Source: Microbacterium dauci | GTDB lineage: Bacteria > Actinomycetota > Actinomycetes > Actinomycetales > Microbacteriaceae | NCBI RefSeq assembly: GCF_030065535.1 | Contig: NZ_JASJND010000004.1 | Coordinates: 310,001-374,000, forward strand | Length of the DNA stretch: 64,000 bases | Direction of reading: 5' to 3' | Shown: positions 25,885 to 34,822 of the stretch, piece after piece | Layout of the letters: each line of letters starts with the position of its first letter | Numbering within the stretch: position 1 is the stretch's first letter | Notes under the pieces: model-generated | The model's input: only the letters and a program-made list of their open reading frames with translations | Database searches by the model: none | Told to the model about the DNA's origin: nothing | Program-made: the position numbers and the translations under genes

Positions 25885-26745
25885 TCAGCTCGCGATCGCG
25901 GCGAACGCGAGGTCGGGGAGTTGGAAGCCGCCCTCGAAGTCGTCGGCGGTCACGGTCAGTACGACGTCGCCCGAGAAGACGACGACCTGTCCGAACGCGC
26001 CATGCAGGCGCCAGCCGTCGCCGGGCCCGTCCCACCCCGCGAGCGCGTACCGTTCGTAGCCGGGGGTGGTTCCGGATGCCACCCAGCCGGTGTGCAGCGT
26101 GTCGACACCCGCCGCCGAAACCAGGCGGTGCCCGTCCCAAAGACCTCGGTCCCGGATGAGCAGTGCGATGCGCGCGAGCTCCTCGGTGCGCAGACGCAGT
26201 CCGCCGCCGGCGAGGACGTGGCCGAGCGGGCACCGTTCCCATTCGACGTCGTCGATGCCGAGCGGGGCGAACAGGCGCGGGGTCAGCCAGTCGACGAGAT
26301 CGCCCGTCACCGTCGCGAGCGCGCGCATCGCGGTGTACGTGCTCGCGTTGGAGTACTGGAACGCGCGCTCTGGAGCGGGCCGGGAGAGGAACTCCGCCGC
26401 GACGTCGGGCGAGTCCTCGAACATCGTCGGCGACCACGGGTAGTCGACGCCGCTCGTGAGCGTGAGCAGGTGTAGCAGCGTAAGCGGCGAGTCCGGCGGG
26501 GTGAGGTCGGGCAGGTACCGCGACACCGGTGCGTCGAGCTCGATCAGCCCCTCGTCGACGGCGATCGCCGCAGCGAGCGCGCAGACGCCCTTCGCGACGG
26601 ACTGCACGTCCTCACGGACGTCGCGCGTCCAGCGGTGCTCGGCGACCTCGCCCGCAGCCCGGACGTGCACGCCGTGGGCGGCGATGCCCGCGGCATCCAC
26701 TGCATCGACGAACCGCGTGAGGATCTCGGCGGCGCGCTCAGCCAT
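25885..26745 (-). CDS. Serine hydrolase, class C beta-lactamase fold
   Basis: A 286-residue penicillin-binding-protein-like hydrolase. The active-site SxxK is QSVAKGVCAL (Ser near residue 49), and the second motif YxN is FQYSNASTY. The usual LLTLTSGVDYPW block lies between them. The C-terminal HxG-like strand is WRLHGAFGQVVVF. It is cytoplasmic by sequence, with no signal peptide. Such enzymes are esterases, D-aminopeptidases or degraded beta-lactamases. It lies between the met and metal-transport operons on the same strand. Confidence 0.82.
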   Translation of the reverse strand: MAERAAEILTRFVDAVDAAGIAAHGVHVRAAGEVAEHRWTRDVREDVQSVAKGVCALAAAIAVDEGLIELDAPVSRYLPDLTPPDSPLTLLHLLTLTSGVDYPWSPTMFEDSPDVAAEFLSRPAPERAFQYSNASTYTAMRALATVTGDLVDWLTPRLFAPLGIDDVEWERCPLGHVLAGGGLRLRTEELARIALLIRDRGLWDGHRLVSAAGVDTLHTGWVASGTTPGYERYALAGWDGPGDGWRLHGAFGQVVVFSGDVVLTVTADDFEGGFQLPDLAFAAIAS

Positions 26746-26813
26746 GGATCACCTGCAGTGCGGCTGAGGCATCCGGGTCGAAGAACGGCATGCGTCCATT
26801 CTTCCCCTGCGCA

Positions 26814-27671
26814 TCACGCGCGGATGCGCGTCCGCCGGATCAGCCGCAGCAGCACACCGTGCCGTGGGCTCACGAGGTACACGATCGCGAACACGACGCC
26901 CTGCACGACCACGACGAGGCCGCCCGAGGCGGCGTCGAGCCAGTAGCTGAGCAGGATGCCGACGACGGATGCCGCAGCCGAAAGTGCCGGCGCGATCACG
27001 AGCATGCGTCCGAAGCGGTCGGTCAGCAGGTAGGCGGTCGCGCCGGGGATGATCAGCATCGCGACGACGAGGACGACGCCGACGACCTGCAGCGCGACGA
27101 CCGTCGTGAGGGCGAGGACACCGAGGAGCAGACCACCGAGCAGTCGCGGTGAGAGCCCGATCGCGAACGCGTGCACCGGATCGAAGGCGTAGAGCGTGAG
27201 GTCGCGCCGCTTCACGATGAGGATCGCGAACGCGATGACCGCGATGACGGCGATCTGGACGAGCTCGGCGACCCCGACACCGAGGATGTTGCCGAAGATG
27301 ATGTGGTTCAGGTCGGTCTGGCTTGGCGTCACCGAGATCAGGACGAGCCCGAGCGCGAACAGGGTCGTGAAGACGATGCCGATCGCGGCATCCTCCTTTA
27401 CTCGACTCGTGCCGCGGATCAGCCCGATCAGCGCCACCGCGAGCAGCCCGAATACGAGGGCGCCGAGGGCGAACGGGGCGCCGACGACGTAGGCGAGCAC
27501 GACCCCGGGGAGTACGGCGTGCGAGACCGCGTCGCCCATGAGCGACCAGCCGATCAGCACGAGCCAGCACGAGAGGACCGCGCACACGACGGCCGCGATG
27601 ACCGTGGTGCCGAGCGCCCGCAGCATGAAGTCGTAGTGCAGGGGTTCGAGGAGGAAGTCGAGCGGGTTCAT
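26814..27671 (-). CDS. Mn/Zn-type ABC transporter permease
   Basis: A 285-residue ABC-3 family permease with eight or more helices. Conserved features are LIGWSLMGDAVSHAVLPGVV near the N-terminus and LVVAMLIIPGATAYLLTDRF in the central helices. This is the membrane channel of a manganese- or zinc-import system. It overlaps the ATPase gene upstream by four bases (ATGA) and is the third gene of the operon beginning at 29301. Confidence 0.92.
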   Translation of the reverse strand: MNPLDFLLEPLHYDFMLRALGTTVIAAVVCAVLSCWLVLIGWSLMGDAVSHAVLPGVVLAYVVGAPFALGALVFGLLAVALIGLIRGTSRVKEDAAIGIVFTTLFALGLVLISVTPSQTDLNHIIFGNILGVGVAELVQIAVIAVIAFAILIVKRRDLTLYAFDPVHAFAIGLSPRLLGGLLLGVLALTTVVALQVVGVVLVVAMLIIPGATAYLLTDRFGRMLVIAPALSAAASVVGILLSYWLDAASGGLVVVVQGVVFAIVYLVSPRHGVLLRLIRRTRIRA

Positions 27672-28390
27672 GCGATGTCCAACCCGAACGCCTTCGCGAG
27701 CTGCTCCGGCTTCAGCGCCTCGGCGACCGGCCCCTCGAACACGACCCGCTGCTGCAGCAGCACCGCCCGATCGGCGAGCGTCGGCAGCGCGTGCAGGTCG
27801 TGCGTCGAGACGAGGACGGTGCGACCGGCCGCGGCGAGGTCGCGCAGCAGGCGGACGATGAGCGCTTCGGATGCCTTGTCGACGCCGGCGAACGGTTCGT
27901 CGAGGAGCAGGATGCCGGCGTCCTGGGCGATGCCGCGGGCCACGAACGCGCGCTTGCGCTGCCCACCCGAGAGCTGCCCGATCTGCCGGTCGGCGAGGGC
28001 CGTGAGGTCGACCCGTTCGAGAGCCTCGTCGACGGCGGCTCGATCTTCGCGTCGCGCTCGCCGGAGCGGTCCGAGGTGCCCGTACCGCCCCATCGTGACG
28101 ACGTCGCGCACCGACACCGGGAACGCCCAGTCGACGTCCTCACTCTGCGGCACGTACCCGAGCAGTCCGCGCCGCCGCGCCGCCGCGGGCGTCGCGCCCT
28201 CGAGCAGCACCGTGCCGGCCTGCGGCCTGACGAGTCCCGCGATCGACTTGAAGAGCGTCGACTTGCCCGACCCGTTCATGCCGATGAGGCCGGTGACCGC
28301 GCCGGCGGGTACCTGCAGGGTCACGTCGTCGAGGGCGTGCACCTCGCCGTACCGGACCGTGACGTCGGTGACCGAGATCGCGGCGCTCAT
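27668..28390 (-). CDS. Mn/Zn-type ABC transporter ATPase
   Basis: A 240-residue ATPase. Walker A is LIGMNGSGKSTLFKSI, the Q-loop LLGYVPQSEDVDW, the signature LSGGQRKRAFVARGIA, and Walker B GILLLDEPFAGVD. The PQ(S)EDVDWxFP stretch is typical of MntA/ZnuC-like subunits in actinobacteria. It energises uptake through the neighbouring permease. It overlaps both neighbours by four bases. Confidence 0.93.
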   Translation of the reverse strand: MSAAISVTDVTVRYGEVHALDDVTLQVPAGAVTGLIGMNGSGKSTLFKSIAGLVRPQAGTVLLEGATPAAARRRGLLGYVPQSEDVDWAFPVSVRDVVTMGRYGHLGPLRRARREDRAAVDEALERVDLTALADRQIGQLSGGQRKRAFVARGIAQDAGILLLDEPFAGVDKASEALIVRLLRDLAAAGRTVLVSTHDLHALPTLADRAVLLQQRVVFEGPVAEALKPEQLAKAFGLDIA

Positions 28391-29301
28391 GACGTGCCCG
28401 TCAGCCCCGCGACGATCGTGTCGGCGTCGTGGCGGATGAGGTCGAGGTAGGTGGGCACCGGGCCGTCGGCCTCGGAGAGCGAGTCGACGTAGAGCGTGCC
28501 GCCGAAGGCAGCGCCCGTGGCATCCACCACCTGCTGCATCGGCCGGTCAGAGACGGTGGATTCGCAGAACACCGCCGGGACATCGTTCGCCTCGACGAAC
28601 TCGATCGCCGCAGTGATCTGCTGCGGCGTCGCCTGCTGCTCGGCGTTGACGGGCCAGATGTACGCCTCGGTGAGGCCGGCGTCACGGGCGAGGTACGAGA
28701 ACGCGCCCTCGCAGGTCACGAGCGCACGCTGCTGCTCGGGCAGCGTCGCCAGCTCCGCGACGAGGTCGTCCTGGATCGTCTGCAGCTCGGCCGCGTACGC
28801 GTCGGCGTTGGCGGCGAAGTCGTCGGCGTGCTCGGGCGCGAGATCCGCGAGGGCGTCGGCGATGTTCTCGGCGTAGACCTGCACGTTCGACGGGCTCATC
28901 CACGCGTGCGGGTTGGGCTTGCCGGCATACGCGTCGGCGGCGATGTCGATGGGCTCGACGCCGTCCGAGACGACGACGTGCGGGGCATCGACCGACTCGA
29001 CGAACTGCGCGAACCACGCCTCGAGACCGAGCCCGTTGTCGAGGATGAGGTCAGCCTCCGATGCGGTGGCGACGTCGCGGGGGGTGGGTTCGTAGCCGTG
29101 GATCTCGGCGCCGACCTTCGTGATCGACTCGATGCGGACATGGTCCCCGCCCACGTTCTGGGCGATGTCGGCGAGCACCGTGAACGTCGTCAGGACGAGC
29201 GGCCGGTCGTCTGCGGCATCCGTCTCGCCGGTGCATCCGGCCAGCGTCGTCGCAGCGAGGAGCGCGGCGACGGGCAGGGCGAGACAACGATTTTTCGGCA
29301 C
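28387..29301 (-). CDS. Metal-binding lipoprotein of Mn/Zn ABC importer
   Basis: A 304-residue cluster A-I solute-binding protein. The start is GTG (MPKNRCLALPVAALLAATTL) with lipobox TLAGC. Predicted metal ligands are in KVGAEIHGYEPTPRD, NPHAWMSPSN, the CEGAFSYLARDAGL segment and VFCESTVSDRP; the glutamate and aspartate positions fit Mn- rather than His-loop-rich Zn-type proteins, an inference. There is no His-rich loop. Two tandem palindromes cover its start and promoter region, so a metal-responsive repressor probably controls the operon. Confidence 0.9.
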   Translation of the reverse strand: MPKNRCLALPVAALLAATTLAGCTGETDAADDRPLVLTTFTVLADIAQNVGGDHVRIESITKVGAEIHGYEPTPRDVATASEADLILDNGLGLEAWFAQFVESVDAPHVVVSDGVEPIDIAADAYAGKPNPHAWMSPSNVQVYAENIADALADLAPEHADDFAANADAYAAELQTIQDDLVAELATLPEQQRALVTCEGAFSYLARDAGLTEAYIWPVNAEQQATPQQITAAIEFVEANDVPAVFCESTVSDRPMQQVVDATGAAFGGTLYVDSLSEADGPVPTYLDLIRHDADTIVAGLTGTS

Positions 29302-29332
29302 ACCGAAAACGTAGGGTTTCGGTGCTCCGAAA
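29292..29332. promoter_or_regulatory. Tandem palindromic operators, DtxR/MntR type
   Basis: TTTTCGGCACACCGAAAA (29292-29309) and TTTCGGTGCTCCGAAA (29317-29332) are two inverted repeats of half-site TTTCGG with four-base spacers, 24 bp centre to centre. The first covers the GTG start of the metal-binding lipoprotein. Placement and symmetry suit a Mn- or Fe-responsive DtxR/MntR repressor; the regulator gene is not in the window. The divergent hydrolase gene at 29377 could also be affected. Confidence 0.7.
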
Positions 29333-29376
29333 TCAACTCGACCTGGCGATGCCGATCCGACTGGCATCCTGGAGCG

Positions 29377-30354
29377 ATGGCCCGCGCGCACGAACCGACC
29401 GACGTCACCGTCGATCACGTCGAGGTGCACGGCGCGCGCACCCGCATCACCCACGTCGAGTCGATCGCCGAGGGATCGCCGCCGTCGTTCATCCTCGTCG
29501 CCGGTGTCGGGGTCGCGGCGAGCTACTTCGAGTTCCTCGCGCCGATCCTCGCGCGCCACGGCCAGGTGTTCGCGCTCGACCTTCCCGGGTTCGCCGGGAT
29601 GCCGCGGCCCGACGATCAGCCCACCGCGGCGTACTTCGCCGATCACGTCGAAGCCGTGATCGAGAAGTTCGCGCTCGAGAACCCGGTGCTCATCGGGCAC
29701 TCGATGGGGACGCAGATCGTCACCGAAGTGCTGCATCGCCGGACGGAGCTCTCGCACGGCGTGCTCGTGAGCCCCGTCGTCAACGACCGCGAGGCGGCGC
29801 CGCAGAAGGTCGCGCTGCGGTTCGGCCAGTCTGCGACGAAGGAGTCGATGCACGTCGCGCTCATGGCGCTGTCGGCCTACCTGCTCTGCGGCGTCGTCTA
29901 CTTCCTCACCGTGCTCCCGCACCTGCTTCGTTATCGACTCGTCGACCGGATCGCCGACGTCGAGGCATCCATCCTTCTCATCCGCGGCGAGTTCGACACC
30001 ACCTCACCGCGTCGGTTCCACTCTCGACTCGTCGACGCGGCGTCCCGGAGCCGCCGCTGGGAGATCCTCGGCGCCTCACACTCGATCATCAACGGCCACG
30101 CGGTCGGTGTCGCCGACCTCGTGTTGCGTCACATCGGCGACGAACTGCCGCAGCGGGGGCAGCTCACGTCGGAGGAGGCGTCCGTCCCGCCGGCGCGGCA
30201 CTCGGACGTCGCGATGGTGTGGAACGCCGCGATGACGCGCGCCGCGGAGTGGTTCAGCGCGCTGCGCGGCGACGAACGGGGCGTCGCCCGTGCGAAGCTG
30301 GCGCACGCGCGGATCCTGTGGCGGGCCTACTCCCCGGGTCGCTCCGCGGGCTGA
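29377..30354 (+). CDS. Alpha/beta hydrolase
   Basis: A 325-residue hydrolase. The oxyanion-hole region ILVAGVGVAASYFEFLAPIL precedes the lid and nucleophile elbow LIGHSMGTQIV (Ser near residue 111). The acid and His are in RGEFDTTSPRRF and ILGASHSIING. A hydrophobic insertion (ALSAYLLCGVVYFLTVLPHL) within the cap may contact membrane lipids. The substrate is unknown. The start has GGAG close upstream. Its 3' end overlaps the convergent EI24 gene by 28 bases. Confidence 0.85.
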   Translation: MARAHEPTDVTVDHVEVHGARTRITHVESIAEGSPPSFILVAGVGVAASYFEFLAPILARHGQVFALDLPGFAGMPRPDDQPTAAYFADHVEAVIEKFALENPVLIGHSMGTQIVTEVLHRRTELSHGVLVSPVVNDREAAPQKVALRFGQSATKESMHVALMALSAYLLCGVVYFLTVLPHLLRYRLVDRIADVEASILLIRGEFDTTSPRRFHSRLVDAASRSRRWEILGASHSIINGHAVGVADLVLRHIGDELPQRGQLTSEEASVPPARHSDVAMVWNAAMTRAAEWFSALRGDERGVARAKLAHARILWRAYSPGRSAG

Positions 30355-31076
30355 TCGCCCAGCAGTCGTCGCGCGAGGACGGTGGATGCCGCCACTGCGG
30401 CCGGCATCGTCACGACAGCGCCCAGCGGCACCATGAAGCACAGCTGCGTCGCGACCCCGAAGCCGAGGGCGCGGGCGCGCTGCCCCCGCACCAGCCGCCG
30501 CCGTTCGCCGCTCGGGATGCCGCGCGCCGAAAGCGCACGCGACGTGAGCTCGTCGGCGAGGAGCCAGCCCGTCAGGAACACCGCGGTGACGACACCGAGC
30601 GCGCCCCCGACCACCGGGACGAGGCCGACGAGACCGGCGGCGATCGCCGCCAGGATGCCGCGGACGACGAGCCCGATGCCGTCGCGCACCGACCGCCAGA
30701 ACCCGTAGTCGCTGTCGGCGGGTGCGCCGCCGAGGTCGGCCTCGACCGCCCGCCACACCCGGTCGTAGAACGGTTCGCCGACGATCAGGGTGAGCGCGGT
30801 GAACGACACCGCGGCGAGCACGATCGCGCCGCCGAAGATCGCCGTGCCGATCGCGACGCGCACGACCTGACGCCACGGGTCGTCCCAGTCGTCGGCGAAG
30901 GGGCTGACCGCCTCGGTGATCGTGCCGAGGAATGCGGCGAGCGTCACGAGTGCGGCGACCATGACGAGCCCGACGATGCCGGCCGGGATGAGCCCCCTGA
31001 CCATCGGGCCGGGCGTGCGACGCCAGTACCCGAAGCCGCGCACGAGCGTGCCGACGCCGCCGAAGAACTCCCGCAT
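30327..31076 (-). CDS. EI24-domain membrane protein
   Basis: A 249-residue integral membrane protein with five or six helices. It contains the PF07264 features MREFFGGVGTLVRGFGYWRR at the N-terminus and FYDRVWRAVEADLGG in the middle, and ends with a helix followed by a polar tail. The family includes CysZ-type sulfate transporters and eukaryotic EI24; no role is proven in actinobacteria. Its coding end overlaps the convergent hydrolase gene. Confidence 0.85.
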   Translation of the reverse strand: MREFFGGVGTLVRGFGYWRRTPGPMVRGLIPAGIVGLVMVAALVTLAAFLGTITEAVSPFADDWDDPWRQVVRVAIGTAIFGGAIVLAAVSFTALTLIVGEPFYDRVWRAVEADLGGAPADSDYGFWRSVRDGIGLVVRGILAAIAAGLVGLVPVVGGALGVVTAVFLTGWLLADELTSRALSARGIPSGERRRLVRGQRARALGFGVATQLCFMVPLGAVVTMPAAVAASTVLARRLLGDQPAERPGE

Positions 31077-31195
31077 GCCGTCAGCCTAGGCGGCGCCACA
31101 ATGGCGGCACAGTGACACAACCGGGGCGACTGCCACAGATCCGACCCGAACACCAGTGGTTAGCATTTCGTAGGCCCACCGAGTGGAGTGTCACG

Positions 31196-32560
31196 ATGAC
31201 GAATGACATGGACTCGCGTGCCGTCCAGGCCCAGCCAGGCTTGAAGCGCGCGATCGGCACCCCCCTGCTCTTCGCGTTCATCGTCGGCGACACCCTCGGC
31301 GCCGGCATCTACACGCTCGTCGGCACGATGGCGAACGATGTCGGCGGCGCCATCTGGCTGCCGCTGCTCATCGCGCTCGTCGTCGCCCTGCTGACCGCCG
31401 GAACCTACGCCGAACTCATCACGAAGTACCCGCACGCCGGTGGCGCAGCGAGATACGTCGACAAGGCCTTCGGCACCCCGTTCCTGTCCTTCCTCGTCGG
31501 GTTCCTGATGATGGCGTCGGGCATCACGACGGCCGCTGCGCTCGCGAACTCGTTCGCGGGCGACTACTTCGCATCGCTGTTCGATGTCCCCGCGCTCCCA
31601 GTCGCCATCGGCTTCATCGTGATCCTCACCCTCATCAACCTGCGCGGCGTGAGGGAGTCGCTCGGCGCGAACCTCGTCGCCTCGATGATCGAGGTCACCG
31701 GCCTCGTGATCGTGATCGTCATCGCCGCGATGGTGTTCGGCAGCGGCGGCGGCGAGCCGGCGCGCATCTTCGCGTTCGCACCCGATGTGCCGCCGCTGCA
31801 GGGTGCCTTCGCGGCATCCATCGTCGCCTTCTTCTCGTTCCTCGGGTTCGAGGCGGCGGCGAACATGGCCGAAGAGGTCAAGAACCCGTCGAAGGCCTAC
31901 CCCCGCGCGCTGTTCGGCGCGATCTGCACCGCGGCCGTCGTGTACCTGCTCATCGCGATCGGCGCCGTCATCGTCGTCGACCCGGCCGTGCTCGCCCAGT
32001 CGACCGGCCCGCTGCTCGAAGTCGTCACCGCCAGCGGGTTCGCGCTGCCGCCGTGGCTGTTCAGCACGATCGCACTCATCGCAATCTCGAACGGCGGGCT
32101 CCTGTTCATGGTCATGGCCAGCCGTGTCGGCTACGGCCTCGCCGAGACCGGGCTGCTGCCGCACGCCTTCGGTCGAGTGCTGCCGAAGCGCCGCACGCCG
32201 TGGGTGTCGATCCTCGTCGTCGCCGGCGCCACGATGCTGCTCGCCGCGATCGGTGACATCGGCACGCTCGCCGAGACGACGGTGCTCCTGCTGCTCCTCG
32301 TCTTCCTTTCGGCGAACGTCAGCGTGCTCGTGCTGAAGAAGGACAAGGTCGAGCACAAGCACTTCTCGGTGCCGCGCATCGTGCCGATCCTCGCGATCAT
32401 CGCGTCGATCGTTTTGCTGACGCAGCAGACCGGCATCGTCTGGCTCGGCACCGCCGGCTACATCGTCGTCGGTGTCGTGCTGTTCTTCATCGCCCGGTTC
32501 ACGCGCAAGCGCGGCGACGAGAAGCTCGCCCGCACCGGCGCGATCGACACGATCGGCTGA
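31196..32560 (+). CDS. APC-family amino acid permease
   Basis: A 454-residue permease with twelve helices. The first-helix motif IVGDTLGAGIYTLVGTMAND and the KYPHAGGAARYVDKAFGTPF loop are typical of the amino acid-polyamine-organocation superfamily, close to the YhdG/CAT-like group. I start at MTNDMDSRAVQAQPGLKRAI; upstream GTG starts would add unrelated residues. The substrate cannot be told from sequence. It is monocistronic, with a possible -10 (TAGCAT, 31161-31166). Confidence 0.88.
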   Translation: MTNDMDSRAVQAQPGLKRAIGTPLLFAFIVGDTLGAGIYTLVGTMANDVGGAIWLPLLIALVVALLTAGTYAELITKYPHAGGAARYVDKAFGTPFLSFLVGFLMMASGITTAAALANSFAGDYFASLFDVPALPVAIGFIVILTLINLRGVRESLGANLVASMIEVTGLVIVIVIAAMVFGSGGGEPARIFAFAPDVPPLQGAFAASIVAFFSFLGFEAAANMAEEVKNPSKAYPRALFGAICTAAVVYLLIAIGAVIVVDPAVLAQSTGPLLEVVTASGFALPPWLFSTIALIAISNGGLLFMVMASRVGYGLAETGLLPHAFGRVLPKRRTPWVSILVVAGATMLLAAIGDIGTLAETTVLLLLLVFLSANVSVLVLKKDKVEHKHFSVPRIVPILAIIASIVLLTQQTGIVWLGTAGYIVVGVVLFFIARFTRKRGDEKLARTGAIDTIG

Positions 32561-32618
32561 CGCGACGCTCACGACTCCACCGCCTTCTCTAGCCCCTCTG
32601 CTTCTCTAGGGTGGAGTC

Positions 32619-33542
32619 GTGAGCGAAGCAGCCTCCTCGTACGCACTGGCCGTCGACGTCGGCGGGACCAAGATCGAGGCGGCGCTCGTCACTGCCGCCG
32701 GCGAGGTCGTCCAAGCCTCCCGGTCCCGCGTCCCCACCGGGCGGGCGATCACGCAGGCCGGTCTCGAGCAGGCGGCGACGGATGCCGCGACCCGGGCGCT
32801 CGCGCACCTCGATCCGGGTGCGCGCGTGGTCGGCGTCGGCGTCGGGAGTGCCGGTCCGCTCGATCTGCAGCGCGGCGTGGTCGCCCCGGTCAACATGCCC
32901 GACGCGGCCGGTGCCGGATTCGCGCACCTCGAGGCGGTGGCATCCGCTCCCGTCGCACTCGCCCTCGACGGCACGTGCATCGCGCTCGCCGAGCACCGCT
33001 TCGGTGCCGCCCGCGGTGCTCGCAACGCGCTCGCGCTGGTGGTCTCGACCGGCGTCGGTGGCGGCCTCATCATCGACGGGCAGCCCGTGCGCGGCAAGAG
33101 CGGCAACGCCGGTCACGTCGGCCAGGTGCGCATCGAACCCCGCGGCGACGGGGCCATCGACGCAGGCACCGTCGAGCAGATCGCGTCGGGTCCGCACATC
33201 GTGCGCTGGGCCCAGTCGCAGGGCTGGGAGGGCGCGACCGGTGAGGACCTCGCCCGCGACGCAGCGGCAGGGCTCCCCGTCGCGCGAGCCGCGGTCGAAC
33301 GCTCCGCCTTCGCCGTCGGCACCGCGATCGCCAACGTCTCGACGCTGCTCGACCTCGATGTCGCGGTTATCGCCGGCGGGTTCAGCGGGGTATCGCCCGA
33401 CTACATCCCGCTCGTGGCGGCTGCCGTCCGCGAGCAGGCGATGTTGCCGTACGCGGCCACCGTCGAGGTGCGTCCCTCGGGGCTCGACGGCGCCGGCCCG
33501 CTCGTCGGGGCTGCGGTCCTCGCGTTCGACGGTCTCGCATGA
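32619..33542 (+). CDS. ROK-family sugar kinase lacking the zinc motif
   Basis: A 307-residue protein starting at GTG. The ATP-binding phosphate-1 motif ALAVDVGGTKIEAALV is present, as are VSTGVGGGLIIDGQ and AVIAGGFSGVSPDY. In place of the usual GEIGH followed by CxCGxxGCxE, it reads GNAGHVGQVRIEPRGDGAID: the histidine is kept but the zinc-binding cysteines are absent. It is probably a kinase for glucose or a related sugar, or a diverged member. It overlaps the alditol oxidase gene by four bases, pointing to polyol or sugar metabolism. Confidence 0.8.
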   Translation: MSEAASSYALAVDVGGTKIEAALVTAAGEVVQASRSRVPTGRAITQAGLEQAATDAATRALAHLDPGARVVGVGVGSAGPLDLQRGVVAPVNMPDAAGAGFAHLEAVASAPVALALDGTCIALAEHRFGAARGARNALALVVSTGVGGGLIIDGQPVRGKSGNAGHVGQVRIEPRGDGAIDAGTVEQIASGPHIVRWAQSQGWEGATGEDLARDAAAGLPVARAAVERSAFAVGTAIANVSTLLDLDVAVIAGGFSGVSPDYIPLVAAAVREQAMLPYAATVEVRPSGLDGAGPLVGAAVLAFDGLA

Positions 33543-34792
33543 GCGACGAAGTCAACTGGGCGGGGAACGTCCACTACGCATCAACGCGCATCGCGCGGCC
33601 CACGACCATCGACGAGGCACGCGAGCTCGTCGCCGGCGCCGACGCCGTGAAGGCGCTCGGATCGCGGCACTCGTTCACCGGGATCGCCGACACGAGCGGC
33701 ATCCACATCTCCCTCGCCGATCTCGACGTGCCCATCCGCATCGACGCCGCCCGGCAGCGGGTGCGGGTCGGCGGCGGCGTGCGCTACGGCGAGCTGGCGC
33801 AGTACCTCGAGCAGCACGGCTGGGCGCTCGCGAACCTCGCGTCGCTGCCGCACATCTCGGTCGCCGGCGCCATCAGCACCGGTACACACGGGTCGGGCGT
33901 CGGCGTTCCCTCGCTCGCTGCCGCGGTCACCGGGCTCGAGCTCCTCACCTCGGCCGGTGACCTCGTGGTGTTCAGTGACGGCGACCCCGATCTGCCCGGC
34001 GCGGTCGTCGGCCTCGGCGCGCTCGGCCTCGTGACGACCGTCGAACTCGCCATCGAGCCGACGTTCGAGGTCGCGCAGACGGTCTACGAACAGATCCCGT
34101 TCGACGCGGTCACCACCGGCTTCGACGAGATCATGGGGTCGGCCTACAGCGCCTCGCTGTTCACCACACTCCGCGACGACGCGGTCGTCGACCAGGTGTG
34201 GCGGAAGGCGCGGACGGATGCCGCGCAGACCCCGCTCCCGGCGGCGCTGATCGATCGCGAGGCGGCGGGGCCGCGGCATCCGCTCCCCGAGGTGTCTGCC
34301 GCGGCGTGCACAGTGCAGGGCGGGACGCCCGGGCCGTGGCTCGATCGGCTGCCGCACTTCCGCCTGGAGTTCACCCCGTCGAACGGCGACGAGCTGCAGT
34401 CGGAGTTCCTCGTGCCGCACGAGCACGGACCCGCCACGCTCGCCGCCGTCCGCGAGCTCGCCGAGCAGCTGCGCCCGGTGCTGCAGGTCTGCGAAGTGCG
34501 GAGGATCGCCGCCGATGGGCTGTGGCTGTCACCTTCGTACGACCGCGACTCGGTCGCGTTCCACTTCACCTGGACCTCGGACGGCGACGGCGTCGCGCGC
34601 GTGCTGCCCGACCTCGAAGCCGCGCTGGCACCGTTCTCGCCGCGCCCGCACTGGGGCAAGGTGTTCACACCGCGCCCGGTCGAGGCGTGGGCGGAGCTGT
34701 ACCCGCAATGGCGACGGTTCCGCGAGCTGCGGAACCGTCTCGATGCCCGCGGCGCGTTCCGCAACGACTTCCTCCGCGGATTGGGACTGTGA
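33539..34792 (+). CDS. aldO: Alditol oxidase (FAD, xylitol/sorbitol oxidase type)
   Basis: A 417-residue flavoenzyme close to Streptomyces AldO along its length: VNWAGNVHY, ALGSRHSFTGIAD (His44 aligns with the residue that carries covalent FAD), LASLPHISVAGAISTGTHGS and LPHFRLEFTPSNGDELQSEF are all recognisable. These enzymes oxidise the C1 hydroxyl of xylitol, sorbitol and similar polyols with O2, giving the aldose and H2O2. Translation is coupled to the ROK kinase upstream, which could phosphorylate the sugar produced. Confidence 0.87.
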   Translation: MSDEVNWAGNVHYASTRIARPTTIDEARELVAGADAVKALGSRHSFTGIADTSGIHISLADLDVPIRIDAARQRVRVGGGVRYGELAQYLEQHGWALANLASLPHISVAGAISTGTHGSGVGVPSLAAAVTGLELLTSAGDLVVFSDGDPDLPGAVVGLGALGLVTTVELAIEPTFEVAQTVYEQIPFDAVTTGFDEIMGSAYSASLFTTLRDDAVVDQVWRKARTDAAQTPLPAALIDREAAGPRHPLPEVSAAACTVQGGTPGPWLDRLPHFRLEFTPSNGDELQSEFLVPHEHGPATLAAVRELAEQLRPVLQVCEVRRIAADGLWLSPSYDRDSVAFHFTWTSDGDGVARVLPDLEAALAPFSPRPHWGKVFTPRPVEAWAELYPQWRRFRELRNRLDARGAFRNDFLRGLGL

Positions 34793-34822
34793 CGCGAACG
34801 TGCCGCGGGTGAGGATGGAACG

